NCBI GenBank assembly: GCA_009746045.1
Contig: RPFO01000002.1
Location: 2,136,506 to 2,200,505 of the forward strand
Reading direction: 5' to 3'
Source of the DNA: Mesostigma viride
Taxonomy: Eukaryota; Streptophyta; Mesostigmatophyceae; Mesostigmatales; Mesostigmataceae
Length of the DNA stretch: 64,000 nt
The translations under genes were made by a program, and so were the position numbers. Below the pieces are notes generated by a model. The model had not been told where the DNA came from. It saw only the letters and a list, made by a program, of their open reading frames with translations, and made no database searches. Positions 1 to 11,151 of the stretch are shown here, one piece after another. Positions within the stretch are counted from its first letter, which is position 1; each line of letters opens with the position of its first letter.

Positions 1-1648
1 GAATTTCTGCATTGATACGACTTGCGTGCTTTGCATTGCGCGCAAAGTTTTCATCAACTTATCGCAGTCAGGTTTTGATGATGTAGATTTCAGGCACGTG
101 GACTTGAGGAAAAGATGCGTGACATCGGTATTAGCAACGGCTACCCTGCGCACGCGCGTGACACGCCGAAATTGTTTACCATCATTGGCACTCCTGTCTG
201 TTGAGCCACAAGAATGGCTTTCCTGAGTATACCACACATACCAAGGATCCTTATTTTACATCAACTTGATACTCTTCTTAACCACCATACCCATCTCGTC
301 ATTTGTTGTTCTCACGCATTGGCTGGTTACAGGGCACCATTTCATTTTCCATCGGTAACCATGTCCTGGAGGGCAAGGCAGTCAAACTGCCCAAGCCGCT
401 GGCGGTAATTCAGAAACAGAAACAGACTTGCAGGGGCGGCCACCCCCCCACTGCGGACGGAACGCATTACAACGTGCTTGGGGCTATCCGATGGAAGTTA
501 CTCTTCAAGACCCGGCCCAGGTCAATCATCACAAGTAAGCATGGGCCAAACCCCTGTCTCGTGCTCTGAACCCATGATCTGAACATGTATCCTACCCAGA
601 TCGGTGTCCCCAAGATGCCATAATCCATCCCCAATAGTTGGCAGCCCCAAACTCATCATACATACAGCCTTACTGTGTGTATCCTACATCACATTGAAAG
701 GTTCCAAGTGGGCTTGGAAAAGCCACACTTCTAGTCTGTCCATCTGTCATGCATGCTTCCGGCATCAGGCGTGCGAGGGCAGCAACTTTTGCATGCCAGT
801 TGCCTTGTAGTAGCACATTGTGATCTCATGTGCTGGTCATGATTCATTTGATTGCTGCCCGCTATCACAGCTATAATCATTGTCTGCTTTCCTTTTTCAG
901 CAACGCTAACATGGGTTGCCATCCCCTGCCTACTACCATGCTGGACTGGACTTGTTGCTGCGGCGAATACCCAGAGCCGGATGAGCAGGCCAAAAGGCAA
1001 CGAGTGGCGAGCACATAACTTAGATACGTGGTGAAGTTTCCTGAAGCGGCGGGCCTGCGTTTTGGGGGTTTTGAGGTGTTCCTAGAAAGCGCTGTTGCCC
1101 TACAAGGCCATTGTACCCAGAATAGCCTTGATAGTTTTCGCCTAAAGTATACTCGACGTCCTTGAAAGACAGAAGAAAATGCATGGTATGAAGTGGAGGT
1201 AATGCCGCACGTGCAGTTGTCAGTGGGCATGTTTACAGTTTACTTTGCTGGACTACCCTATTGATTTGCCTGATACAAAAGTTACGCCTTTTGTTGTAGA
1301 GTCACTTGCGAGTGCATATAATTGAAGAACTTGCATGCGGACAATCGTGCATGCCAGGTCATACAAATAACACCATATCAAGGAGACAACCAGCGCAGGC
1401 CAGAAATCGGGAGAATCCGGACCATGGTAGCTCGAGCCTGCCGTTATCTTGTCCGCGTGTTCGAGTCGTTCAGGATGATGAATATGAATGGTCATGGAAA
1501 TGTGTAGCCTTGTGCGCTGAAATTATGGCTGGCTTATGTGTAGAGCGACTAGATGACCTAGACGGTGGGGCCGGAAACAGCTTGCTTGATCAGGGTGTGT
1601 GTTTCGAGCCACTAACACCATATAATTATGTATCCATATAATGCTGTA
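1..1648. other. No gene recognised
   Basis: Only short open frames (under about 120 codons) on both strands. None shows a motif, a repeat boundary or plausible splicing that I recognise. It could be host intergenic DNA or the worn edge of the transposon stack to the right. Confidence 0.5.
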
Positions 1649-1933
1649 CACCTCCCCCACACATGTTTAAGATTGGGGTCCGGCCGACCCAGGGCTGCGA
1701 TCTTCAACCTAAAGTCAATCCAAAGCTGACGATCGCAAAGTTGAGAGCGGTAGGATCTAAAACCTGATGCGGTATACCTGAGTACATAGTCTATATCGCA
1801 TGCCACTGACCAGCCATTGTACCTACTTTAAGATCTTTTGCCCAAAGCCAGCCCTGCGATCTTAAAACTGAAATTCCAAAATCCAGGGTCTCAAGATCTT
1901 AAACCCGGGAATCTTAAACGTGGGGGGGGGATG
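1649..1933. mobile_element. TA-flanked MITE with GC-rich inverted ends
   Basis: The left end (CACCTCCCCCACACATGTTT then AAGATTG) is matched in reverse complement by the right end, which reads CATCCCCCCCCACGTTTAAG inward. A TA dinucleotide lies immediately outside each end (1647-1648 and 1934-1935). The interior repeats AAGATC/GATCTTAAA motifs in both orientations and has no coding capacity. TA duplication and short inverted ends fit a non-autonomous Tc1/mariner-type element; superfamily is inference. Confidence 0.6.
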
Positions 1934-1935
1934 TA

Positions 1936-2465
1936 GTGCTATCTGTGCTCTCTGATCAACTGGTGCAAAAACTGTTTGCCAAGAAAAGATAATTACTAGA
2001 TGCAAAATGTTCTTACATGCTTATGTCCCCATGATGTCCGAAGCATGAGTTATACATGCGGTCCCTTGGGGAGCCACGATCCGGAAATGCATGACTGCTT
2101 TTTTGATTAGTTATTCACGTGGTCCCGTTGGGGCTCCAGCCGCAGAGCAGTAGTTACCCTTGTAATGAAGTTTAAGTACTGAAGTAAGTCCTTGCGTGTC
2201 GTGCACACTAGGCTGCCTTGTGACCTCACGCATCCGCCTGAAATTCCGCTCTGATCCTCGTAAGCACGCGGCGCCCCCTGATTAGCGGAAACTACAGTTG
2301 CTTGAGAAATTACCTGATGAAGCACTAGGGAGGGCCATTAGGGGACGACTAGAATTAAATAAGGGGACGGCTAGGCTTTTGGCTGTTTGTACGTGGCAAT
2401 TGGCATACCTTGGTTAACTTACTTAACGGTTACATGGAAATAAACAACACCCATTTCCCCGGAAA
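1936..2465. other. Intergenic; short LINE-tail relics
   Basis: No gene seen. Near 2058-2080 and 2118-2140 the sequence resembles the 3'-terminal hairpin of the ORF1-only LINE found at 7315-7350 (GTGCTCCCGTTGGGGAGTC on the minus strand). They look like worn fragments of the same LINE 3' end. A short repeated GGGGACGRCTAG motif occurs near 2341 and 2366. Confidence 0.35.
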
Positions 2466-2640
2466 TTAATTCATTATAATTAATTATTTAATTAATTAAT
2501 TAATTAAGAACATAATTTATTAAGAACATAACTCCGTTGGGAGTATACTTATCTGGTGTGGGTCCCATCATAGGCATACATGCATTACATGGCCACGTTG
2601 GCTAAGCCTTAATATTTGTACACTACTGCTATATCTCTTG
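2466..2640 (-). mobile_element. 5'-truncated ORF1-only LINE, 3' end only
   Basis: On the minus strand this carries the terminal untranslated segment of the LINE family seen at 59391-59955 (shared blocks around CTCCCAACGGAG and the TACACTACTRCT/CATGTAYG blocks). It ends in an AT-rich tail of repeated TTAATTAA units at about 2470-2510. No coding sequence remains. The copy abuts Ty3/gypsy sequence at its other end. Confidence 0.55.
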
Positions 2641-3950
2641 GTCAGACAAGGTGGTGCAGTTCCAGGATGGGTCGGTGTGGGATCCCACTACGGTGGTAAG
2701 AGGGGGAGAAAGACCAGTCACGGAGTGCTGTTCTACCAATGAAGCTGTCAATGATGGGAAGCGGGTCACAGGTGCTCAGAAGGGCGTCAAGGTGCCATGC
2801 ACCCTGGAGGAGAAGCGTGCTGCATTACTTAAGCATGTGTGGTCTGCTCAACGCTGTCACCTGTCTTACCTGCAACATATCCAGTAGATCACATCTTTTT
2901 CCTCCACCTTGTACCCAATTCCCCTACTGACGAGACCTCTGGCCACACGGTGAATGCAGTCAGCCCAGCACCAGCCATCACAGAGGATCGAGGAGCAGAG
3001 ACTGCATGACGCTCTGCTGGACAGGTTTGCCTCCATTTTTGAAGACAAGATGCCTCAGTACCCTCCTGAGGGACCCATTACTCATGTCATCAAACTCATG
3101 GAAGGTGCTCGTCCTCCCTAGGTGCCCATGGGGCCTACTGAGATGGCTGAGCTGAAGGTAATATTGACTCGGTTGTTAGAAGCTGGTCTCATCCTCCCTG
3201 CTGACAGTCCCTTCAGTTCTGGATGTCTTCTGGTGCCCAAACATGACAGTGGCTGGCGGTTGTGTATTGACCTGAGAGGCCTGAACAAGGTCACAGTCAA
3301 GATAAAGTACCCGCTGCATGCCTAGAATTGATGAGTTGCTAGAGAGGAAAGCGGGGGCATCCTACTTCACCAAGTTTGACCTCAGGCATGCCTTCTGGCA
3401 AATCAGAGTAGCCACAGAAGATATCCCAAAAACTGCATTATCTACCCCCTGGTGGGGCCAATTCCAATGGACTGTCATTTTCTGATCCAATGGACTGTCA
3501 TGCCCATGGGGGCTTCCAACAGCCCAGCCACTATGCAAATGTTTGTCAATGCCATTTTTTTTTCCATCTGACAGGAAACACACTGCCTCAAATTTCCCCT
3601 GACCTACGGAACCCCAAATTCAAGGACATTGCTCAGTTGTGTGACACTGCCAGGGCTGTGTTCAGGACCTGCGTGGTGGCCTACATGGACGACATCCTGG
3701 TACACTCCCGGACCTTCAAGGAGCACTTGGAGAACGTGGAGCTGGAAGTCCTCTAGGTCATCCAGCAGTAGTGCAGTACCACTTGTCAGTCAAGCGGTCG
3801 AAGGTGGAGTGGGGTCATGAGGTTAGGTTCTTGGGGTACAAGCTGAGTTCCCTTAGTAGGTATGACACCTGACAATACCAAGATTGCTGCCATCCTAGAG
3901 TGGCCTGTGTTGCAGTCTGCGCATGATGTGAAGTCTTTACTGGGCATGGT
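2641..3950 (+). mobile_element. Ty3/gypsy element, reverse transcriptase segment (fossil)
   Basis: Reverse transcriptase blocks of the Ty3/gypsy type are readable on the plus strand. A region around 3122-3325 carries the motif LEAGLILPADSPFSSGCLLV followed by WRLCIDLRGLNKVT. Near 3680-3710 is VAYMDDILVHS, the catalytic aspartate box. Just upstream (2990-3120) is the typical pre-RT sequence ending in a PEGPITHVIKL-like stretch. The element is clearly broken, with many interruptions. Sequence continuity ends near 3950, where a LINE begins, and the same element resumes at 22996 and again at 27281. No 5' LTR or gag is visible to the left. Confidence 0.85.
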
Positions 3951-5341
3951 TAAGGCTAATAATATACATCGTGTGGTCTAGTACTCGTACAGTTTACGGT
4001 GTGCCGAGCTATGGATGCCGAGAATGCTCATAACTTTTGACTCCGGGCATGAAATTTGGCCAGATAAATTGCAGTAGACTCGCCTCTTGATGATGAACAC
4101 GTTGATCTAATTTTTTGCAGCCATCGCCCCGAATTTTGCAAGTTATCGCCAGCGGCCTGCCCAGCAGAATCATCTCGCTATTTTTCTGCACATTATGGCG
4201 GCACCACGCACGTGATCAGTGTGCCTGCGCATGCGCCCCCTGCCATCGTCTAGGTGTTATTCGATGTAGATATGGAGGCCCCCGCATCGTCTTCAGCTCC
4301 TGTCGCCGATTCTCTTGATGCCCAGATTGCTGCAAAAAAAATCGCCAACGACATTAATGTCGCCGCCAATTAGCGACCCAAGACTTCGGAAGCAACTCCA
4401 ATAGCGGCTGAAACCTCCTTGCCGGACTCCATTTCTTCATCACTCTACATGCCAGGCCAGCGTTTGAGCCTAGAAGACATCGCTGTCTTACTCGACTTCA
4501 GCGACGCCGCTGTGCTAAGCGTGCTGAAGCTCCGCAACCAATTAACACGACGCCCCGATTCGCTACCCTCGCAGCGGCCGCGGGTTGAGGACGCTCCTTC
4601 GGATGAGTGGCCTAGGTGGGAGCCCAAAGATTGCCGACTTGCCTGTCTTATTTCGTGCTGCCCTGAACTTGTCGAGCTGCCGGCGACGGCCATCGCCAGC
4701 CCAGCCCCCGCGACCGATAATACCGTGCTGCTGCAGAACCTCGCACAGTCTTTTACGACCGTGCAGGGCGACATTAAGGTCCTGACGGAGGCGTCTGCAG
4801 CTGCGACGGCACAGTTGCTGGAGCTGAAGAAAGCCCTGGCAGGGCTCCCCCGCTAAAACTACCGTGTTCGCCGACGTCACAGGCAAGCAGAATCGACCAC
4901 CATAGTTCAACAGGCAGCCAAGTCTGCCGCTACCGCTGCGGTGACTCGCCCAGAATGCAGCGCAACAACGCCAACGCAATATGGTAATCAAGAACTTCCA
5001 GACAGGCACGGCTGCAAAAGCAAATGAGACAGCACACAGTCTCACTTGCCGAGGAGCTGCGCGGCCCAGCGTTTCTGGGGAAGATGCAGCTCCAGAACCG
5101 TGTTGTCATTGAACGAGCCATTCGGCAGTGCCAGGCCCTCTGGACCTGGTCGTCGTCACCATGGCATCCATGCACGATAAACGCCTCGTGCTGGATCGAG
5201 CACGTCGTCTGCTCCAGCCTACTGACTTCAGCCTCGACGAGGACTACACGCCGGCTCAACTGAATTAAGGCGCGGAGCGCGGTGTGGAACAGCACCATCG
5301 TCCAGAAGCTAGGCAAGGAAGCACGAGACCAAGGGTAAGCG
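3951..5341 (+). mobile_element. Two-ORF LINE, 5' part (5' UTR and ORF1)
   Basis: Starts where the Ty3 reverse transcriptase segment stops. It contains about 320 bp of leader and then an L1-type ORF1. It is interrupted at 5342 by an ORF1-only LINE, flanked by an 11-bp duplication AAGGGTAAGCG (5331-5341 and 7368-7378). The LINE continues at 7379 with the end of ORF1 and the endonuclease of ORF2. The parts at 3951-5341, 7379-8690 and 19924-22555 add up to about 5.3 kb, the expected length of a full L1-like element. Confidence 0.7.
4272..5341 (+). pseudogene. LINE ORF1 (L1-type RNA-binding protein), broken
   Basis: An ATG at 4272 opens a frame starting MEAPASSSAPVADSLDAQIA, which meets an in-frame stop near 4371. 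The same frame reopens and runs to 4856 (MPGQRLSLEDIAVLLDFSDA, then a helical stretch with NLAQSFTTVQGDIKVL that could form a coiled coil). Downstream, in other frames, is the ORF1 C-terminal signature (RLVLDRARRLLQP, then SLDEDYTPAQ near 5240-5262), which matches the layout of L1-type ORF1 proteins: coiled coil, RRM, C-terminal domain. Its product would coat LINE RNA. At least one stop and two frame changes are present, and the 3' end is separated by the insertion at 5342. Family assignment rests on the C-terminal motif and on position ahead of ORF2. Confidence 0.55.
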
Positions 5342-7367
5342 GAAAAGAGGAGGCGGCGGTGTCAGATGGTATGGGTGGTATGGTCAACGAAAATGGCTGA
5401 CGGCGGTATGGCTGACGGCGGAGTTCAGATCTTTTGCGTCTGAGCCCCAAATTCGGTCAGACCACTTGCATTCGATGCGCCTTTCTAAGACGCACTTGCC
5501 AGTATAAACGGTTACGGCTGCCACGCAGTATAGACAAAGTTACGCACGTGACCAGCTATGACGACTACCAAAGCAAAACGAGGGCTGGAAAAGGAGCTGG
5601 CACAGCTTCCCAGCGCCCAGCCCAACCCTCTCGCCCTCGCCATTGTTCAGCCGCCAGGCTTACCCGCCAACCAGCCGTCTGGGCCTGCCAACCCACCGCC
5701 AGCAGCCCCATCGCCCAGCGCCTCGCCTGAGCCCAAGAAACCCTGCCACGCTCGCAAATGGCGCCAGTTCCTCCCCGGCGACCGAGGATTCTCCCTCACC
5801 GGGTGGCAAGAATTGTCGCCGCAGGAATGCATTGAGGTTCTCCAGTTCCTCGAACAGGAGCGGAAGCTCTTCGTGAAGGGGGCGGCTATTGACTACAATG
5901 GAGACATGTCCTGGCTCTATGCTATGAACGAAGCACAACAACGCCTGGCTATCTTGACCAGCCATTTCCAGCTCCGCCTCACCGACATCACCCGCACGCT
6001 CCGCACCCCAGCCCCCGCACAGCCGGCAGCCCCATCGGCTTCCTCCCTCTGCAAGGATGACATCCGCGCAGTGCTGGAGGAGCACGTGACCTGGCCGCTG
6101 GCCGAGCAGCTGACATCGCTGAACACCACGCTCAACACGGTCGAGGCCCGGGTCTCCAACGTGGAAACCAAGGTCGTCCACAAGCTCCAGCCCCAGTTCA
6201 CGACGCTGCACACCGCGGCGCAAGCTTCGGAAACGCATGCGGCACTTGTCTCTAGCCTTAACCAGGTGGAGGGCAAGTGTGGCGTGCTCCTGAAGAAGCT
6301 TGAGGCCATCACCGCCCACACCGAGGCCCTGGCCACACAGGTCCCCAAGATAGCGGAGCAGACGGCCACCATTGCATCCCAGCCACCCCGGCAGGATGCT
6401 GGCGACCTCCCGCCGCTCTCCTACGCGGACCTGCTGCGGTCAGCGACCGCCTCCACCACCGACGCCATCGCCACAAAGCTCCAGGAGCTGGAGGACCACC
6501 GCCAGGCCCAGCAACGGGAGGTCACCGACCGCGCTCGCCGCGAGTGCCGAGTGGTGCTACGTCGCTTCCCCCAGAAGCCAGGTGAGACGTCAACCTCTCT
6601 TGCTGACGAGCTCAAGAACCAGCTTCTTACCCTCATGGGCCTGGTAGGTGAGGTAGAACTGCGTGGGTGCCACCGCCTTCCCCACTCACGGGACAAGGCG
6701 GCTCCCCCACCAGTCCTACTCACCTTCTCCTCCCCTGAGGATAAGCAGCGGTTCCTCTCTCGTCGCAAGCGGTTGCACGACCTCACCTGGACGCTGGATG
6801 ATGACCTCGCCCCCGCTCAGCAACAGCAGCGACGCGACCTGTGGCCGGAATACCTCCGCCATAAGCAGGACCCCCAGAAGCCCAAGGTGTACTGGAGGGG
6901 CGGGGACCTGATGATCAACCACAAGATGTGGACGCCCCCAGCGGGCTAGAATAGCAATAGCCCTAGCTTGTAACCATTGGCGTCACTGCCGCTAAGGCAG
7001 CCATGCCTAGAATGTTGCCTAGCTGTGCCAACACACCTAGTCACGTGCCGCCAACGCACGGTACACAACCAGCCATAGCCTTAGCCTAGTCCTAGTACAG
7101 CCATGCTACGCCCTGGCTATGTTCAGATTACTTGCCCACGCTCCTTGCTATGATATGCTCACATGGGTCTTATTGCACCCACAGTTTGCCGGATCGTTAG
7201 CCTGTCCTTTTAGCTAGCCGCGCCCGATTGCAGCTGTGGCATGCCTTTGGCATGAAGGAGACTGGGGGTCTCTGCCCTTTCTCCTGTAGTGCACACACAG
7301 GGATTAAAAGCACTTCGGTGCTCCGTGACTCCCCAACGGGAGCACGAGTTTAATTAATTAATTAATT
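5342..7367 (+). mobile_element. ORF1-only LINE (HAL1-like), apparently full length
   Basis: About 215 bp of leader, one open reading frame (5558-6949), about 400 bp of 3' UTR and an AT-rich tail of TTAATTAA repeats (about 7350-7369). The 3' UTR ends in a potential hairpin (GTGCTCCGTGACTCCCCAACGGGAGCAC). The 11-bp direct repeat AAGGGTAAGCG on both sides is read as its target-site duplication inside the ORF1 of another LINE. No reverse transcriptase or endonuclease lies between ORF1 and the tail. A second copy at 26544-27280 also joins the ORF1 3' end directly to the same 3' UTR, so the arrangement is not a local deletion. Confidence 0.75.
5558..6949 (+). CDS. L1-type ORF1 protein of an ORF1-only LINE
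   Basis: An intact 463-codon frame beginning at an ATG (MTTTKAKRGLEKELAQLPSA). Residues about 1-60 are rich in proline and alanine. Residues about 175-300 form a heptad-like helical region with repeated VETKV, VEGKCGVLLKKLEAI and similar stretches, a probable trimerising coiled coil. From about residue 328 an RRM-like block starts at CRVVLRRFPQKPGETS and includes GLVGEVELRGCHRLP. The C-terminal domain carries LDDDLAPAQQQQRRDLWPEY and KPKVYWRGGDLMI, the last blocks typical of L1 ORF1 proteins. Role: RNA-binding ribonucleoprotein and nucleic-acid chaperone during retrotransposition. The frame is undamaged over 1.4 kb, so insertion is recent or the ORF is under selection. Related C-termini lie at 26953-27138, 54513-54803, 56525-56737 and 59469-59888. 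Confidence 0.8.
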   Translation: MTTTKAKRGLEKELAQLPSAQPNPLALAIVQPPGLPANQPSGPANPPPAAPSPSASPEPKKPCHARKWRQFLPGDRGFSLTGWQELSPQECIEVLQFLEQERKLFVKGAAIDYNGDMSWLYAMNEAQQRLAILTSHFQLRLTDITRTLRTPAPAQPAAPSASSLCKDDIRAVLEEHVTWPLAEQLTSLNTTLNTVEARVSNVETKVVHKLQPQFTTLHTAAQASETHAALVSSLNQVEGKCGVLLKKLEAITAHTEALATQVPKIAEQTATIASQPPRQDAGDLPPLSYADLLRSATASTTDAIATKLQELEDHRQAQQREVTDRARRECRVVLRRFPQKPGETSTSLADELKNQLLTLMGLVGEVELRGCHRLPHSRDKAAPPPVLLTFSSPEDKQRFLSRRKRLHDLTWTLDDDLAPAQQQQRRDLWPEYLRHKQDPQKPKVYWRGGDLMINHKMWTPPAG

Positions 7368-7378
7368 AAGGGTAAGCG

Positions 7379-8690
7379 CATTAAGATGCGTCTGCTTTAG
7401 GATGGCTCCTTTGCAGCATTCTTCAATCGTGTTCAGATTACTGGTGTTCAGATTAACACCCCCGGAGCAGAGTCTCGTGAGGTGTCTAGCAAGAAGGGTG
7501 CTGCCTCTGGTGCCAGGTGCCAGTAGGTAGACAACCTTCCTCGTCGGCTCGCGGCTAACAGGCTTCGGGGACAGGCTGCCTCTAAATAGTCCCCCGTTCC
7601 ACTACCATGCATCGACCAAACAGTCGACTGAGACACGTGGTGGTGCCGGTATCTCGGGCTAGAACGACAGCTCTCAGCAGCAAGATTAGCAACACCCAAT
7701 GCATGCTAGATTTTCTACGCCTCTGCGTTGCGCAAGCATCCCCGAATACCCAGAGCAGGCGGCAGGCTCGCATCCTACGCCTGCGCAGGACAAAATAAAT
7801 GCGATGAAAAGCACGATTTCCTCCGCTTCCCTTCCCTCCGTTCCATCCCCACCCCCACCCCCCGCTGCATCCACCCCCATCACCCATCGCCATGCTCCCC
7901 TGGTGGGCCAGCAGGCATCCTTGGCCCTTGCAACCTTCAATGCACGCACATTGCTAGCAGATGGCGGCCATAGCTACCGGGTAGAGGAGCTCTTTGCCTA
8001 TTGCATATAGCCCATCGTGTGTCTACTCTATAGGCGTGCAAGAGCATCGCCGCTCGGTGCCACTAGGCATGGTCAGAGCACTGATCGCCTAGCTGGCAGG
8101 TGGCTGGCGGTTTTACTTCGCTGGCAGTGGTACGCCAGGCCAAGGTGGTGTTGGCCTTTTGTGTTCGCCGCTGGCAGTTGCCAGCCTCAGCACGCTGAAG
8201 TTTCTAACCCCACGCCTTATGGTAGCACATTTCACCTCCGTCGAGGGGCGGTCTAAACACCACCTCACGGTGGGGGTGGGCTACGCACCCCATAGTGGCC
8301 TACCTGAGTCGGAACGCCAGAAGTTCTTCGAGGACTTCCATAGCCTTGAGGGGGCCACCCCGGCCCGCCACTTTTTGATTATGCTGCTCGACGCCAATGC
8401 CACGCTCCCCGTGGGCACTGCTGGCATGCAGTCGCTTTGCGCCTGCCAGCACAGCTGCTAATGACAACACTCCCCTGTTTTCTGCCTTTTTGCGGGATAG
8501 CGGGATGGTTGCTGTCAACTGCCACTTCCAACGTCCCTCACCACATGCAGGACTTGGTCACTTTTCGGGGCCCTAACGGCCGTCAGGCCTGTCTGGACTA
8601 CGTGGTGGTACGGCAGCCCAGGTGCATGCACCTCGGTTCTGGACACCCGAGTGTTTGACACGCCCACGGGGTGCTCTGACCACGGTGGCA
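7379..8690 (+). mobile_element. Two-ORF LINE, middle part (end of ORF1, start of ORF2)
   Basis: Resumes directly after the target duplication of the ORF1-only insertion. The first 100 bp continue ORF1 (a KRIKMRLL-like stretch), followed by a roughly 300-bp inter-ORF region and then the ORF2 endonuclease. Continuity is lost near 8690, after the SDH motif of the endonuclease, where minus-strand copia sequence starts. The next ORF2 segment begins at 19924. Confidence 0.65.
7804..8690 (+). pseudogene. LINE ORF2, apurinic-like endonuclease domain (broken)
   Basis: The likely ORF2 start is the ATG at 7804 (MKSTISSASLPSVPSPPPPP). The endonuclease fold is recognisable in order: LATFNARTLLADGGHSYRVE (7925-7985), HHLTVGVGYAPHSG (8262-8300), FLIMLLDANATLP (8372-8410, the metal-binding Asp/Asn block), TFRGPNGRQACLDYVVV (8560-8610) and a terminal SDH block near 8675-8690. 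These are the conserved blocks of exonuclease-endonuclease-phosphatase domains that nick target DNA in LINEs. They fall in more than one frame and there are stops, so the gene is dead. The reverse transcriptase half lies past the nested elements at 19924. Confidence 0.75.
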
Positions 8691-9357
8691 GGGGCCGGGG
8701 CGGGGCGCGGCTGCCGAGATAAGGGCCGGCGCCGAGATGGGCTGGTAACAGCTGTCGGCCGTGCTCTGCATGTCGTCAGACGAGGCCCCAGCTGCAGGGA
8801 GTGCCCAGGACACGTGGCGACGAACCCCGAGGGATGCCGGGCGGGAGGGCCGCAGGACTCAGGCTCATGTATAGGAGTTGACGCCCGCACTCGTCACGAG
8901 GGGTGTCAGCTGGTCGCAGGGAGGCCGATGGCGTCGCAGAGCGCACAGGAGTGACGGGCTGGCTAGCAGCCGACACAGTGTGGTGGGAGGCAGACTGTTG
9001 TCGCCTCACCAGCCGAAGCCAGGCTTGGGCTCACGAGAGCCTGGATGGCGGCCGCAGCGGACGGCGGAAGGGCAAAGTCGCGGACAGGGGTCCCCCCAAT
9101 GCTAACAGAACTGGCCGAGGGGGCCAAAGCATCCGCTGACGAGCCCGGGCCATCAGAGCCTGCAGGAGAGGCAGATGGCAAGTGCAGAGGCGCCGGGGGC
9201 CGCATGTTGTCCGGGAAGACGTCGGCCTCGATCCTCGAAAGGGGCGGCTGGCAACGGCGACGCAGCCGCTGCGTGGGGAGCCGCCGGAAGCCACTGCGTG
9301 TCCTGCAGCGGCCTGGTCTGCCACTGCTCGTCGAACTGGGCGTGCCAGAATTAACAG

Positions 9358-10676
9358 CTAGGCGGGGGACTCTGAGTGGTAGCCCACAAAGATCCCCAGC
9401 TCGGTGCGAGGGGCCATCTTCTCGTGGGGCGCCGGCTCGACCCGGACATGGGCGTGGCAGCCGAAAATGCGCATGTGGGCCAGACATGCGTGCCGCCCAT
9501 GCAACAGGGAAAAAGGCGCCTCACTCCCAGGGTTGGGCACGCAAGGCAGGCGGTTCAGGATGTACGTGGCGCACTCAAGCGCCAGACCCCAGAACTCCTT
9601 GCTAAGCCGAGCATGGGCCATCATGCCGCGACGGCCATGCTCACCACAACCCCCCAGAAACGCTCAGCCACGCCATTTTGCTGGGGAGCGTATGGCGCCG
9701 AGAATTCCTGGTGCACCTGGTACTTTGCGCAGACCGCGCGCCAAGGTTCCCCCCTGAACACGGTGTCCTGGTCCGAGCGAAGCGTGACCGTGCCCTTGTA
9801 GTAGGGCACTATCTCGCGTGCCAGGAGAGAGGCCAAACCCTCCACAGCCTCGTCCTTCGTCCGCAGCAGAAATACCCAACGATAGCGGGTGGCCTCGTCG
9901 GTAACACCGAGGACAAACCGACGGCCCCCTAGAGTGGGGGTCTGCATGGGGCCGTACAGGTCACAATGCATGCAGGCGACTGCGGGCGACCGTGGTGTGA
10001 GGCGTGGTCCGGGTGGGAAAACTGCTGCAGCGAAGGTGCCCCGCAGGACAAGAGGGGCACGTGGGAGCCTCGGGACCGTCGAGCGCCATCCCAGACTCAT
10101 GCCGAGCGGCCAGCCAGGCCACGCGGTCGGGCCCCGCGTGACCGAGACGAAGATGCCACAACATCTTGTCTATTGACGCCACCTTGGTTGCCAGGACGTA
10201 GTCGGGCACACCATGCAGCAATTAGTAGAGGCCGTCGCGCCATGGGGTGCCAGCCGGCATCGTCGAAAGAGATGCGCCGGGCCTGGAAATCGACCACATG
10301 CCCAACGGCGAGGAGCTTGCTCACGGAAAGGAGGCGAGCAGGCAGGTCAGGGACGTACAACGCGTCGTGAAGCTGGACTACTTGGGTCCCGAGCAAGACG
10401 TGCAGTGTGCCCTTGCCACGCGCGGTCATCGCGCCGCCCGAGCCAGTGATGGGGAACTCCACATCGCACAGGTCGTCGAAGTCGTCCCAGATCATTGGGA
10501 GTCCTGTGCATGGCAGGTGGCGCCACTGTCCACAACCCACACTTGGGCGACGCCGGCCATGCAGGCGTTTGCCGGTGTGGAAAGCGTACGTAGCGGATAG
10601 GGAGGGCAGCGTTGCATCTGCCTCGGTGTGCAGAGCTTGCATGTTGCCGCCGCCGCGCAGGTGAGCTGGGCGCTGG
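9358..10676 (-). mobile_element. Copia protease and integrase region (fossil part)
   Basis: Readable blocks on the minus strand run from high to low coordinates. First is the copia protease flank with LYVPDLPARLLSVSKLLAVG (around 10390-10330). Next is the pre-integrase HHCC-type region with MLWHLRLGHAGPDRVAWL and CPSCPAGH (around 10165-10060). Then comes the integrase core with HCDLYGPMQTPTLGGRRFVL and YAPQQNGVAERFWG (10000-9660), followed by a block ending ELGIFVGYHSESPA (to about 9360) that is typical of the copia integrase C-terminus. The assignment to Ty1/copia is firm because of the protease-integrase order and these blocks. Broken; parts fall in several frames. Confidence 0.85.
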
Positions 10677-11105
10677 AGTTGTGCTCCCGAGTGGCATCTA
10701 TCCGCTGGCCGGTAGTCGCCGGCCTGGGCGCCTAGTCAGGTGGGCATCAAAGATTGGTGTCTAGATGCTAGTCGGTGCCTAAGCAAGGTACGGAAGCCAG
10801 TGCGCGCCGGGACGGTCAGAGAACCGTCGCCCTCGGTAGCACAGATCCGCTGAGTGCCGGTAGTCTTGGGTTAGAGGCTCGAGCATGCACTATCGGGTAG
10901 CCTACCGGTAGTCTCGGGTTAGAGGCTCGAGCATGCCTTATCGGTTAGCGCCGCGCCGCTGAGCTCCTTGCGGCTTGGCCAGCTGCAAGGGTTCAATAGC
11001 AATCAGTGGCGGCTGCGGGCTCAGCCTCCCACAATCGGTTCCCCAAACAACAAAAATCCCGTCTCCATCGCCGGCGTGCTAGCCAGCGGTGAAGGGCATT
11101 CAACT
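10677..11105 (+). repeat. 5' LTR of the young LTR element
   Basis: 429 bp, AGTTGTGCTCCC at the start and GGGCATTCAACT at the end. It is internally repetitive: the block GGTTAGAGGCTCGAGCATGC occurs twice (about 10870 and 10918), each preceded by CCGGTAGTCT. Compared with the 3' LTR I see about two substitutions. Confidence 0.9.
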
Positions 11106-11151
11106 TGTATTCACAACAGTCAACATTACCGTTGACCATTTTTCTGGGCTC

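Noticed and set aside
5660-6372. Minus-strand open frames of 219 and 151 codons
   Set aside because: Shadows of the intact LINE ORF1 on the plus strand, caused by GC-rich codon use.
9045-9605. A 186-codon plus-strand open frame
   Set aside because: Shadow of the minus-strand copia integrase and linker; the minus strand carries the conserved blocks.
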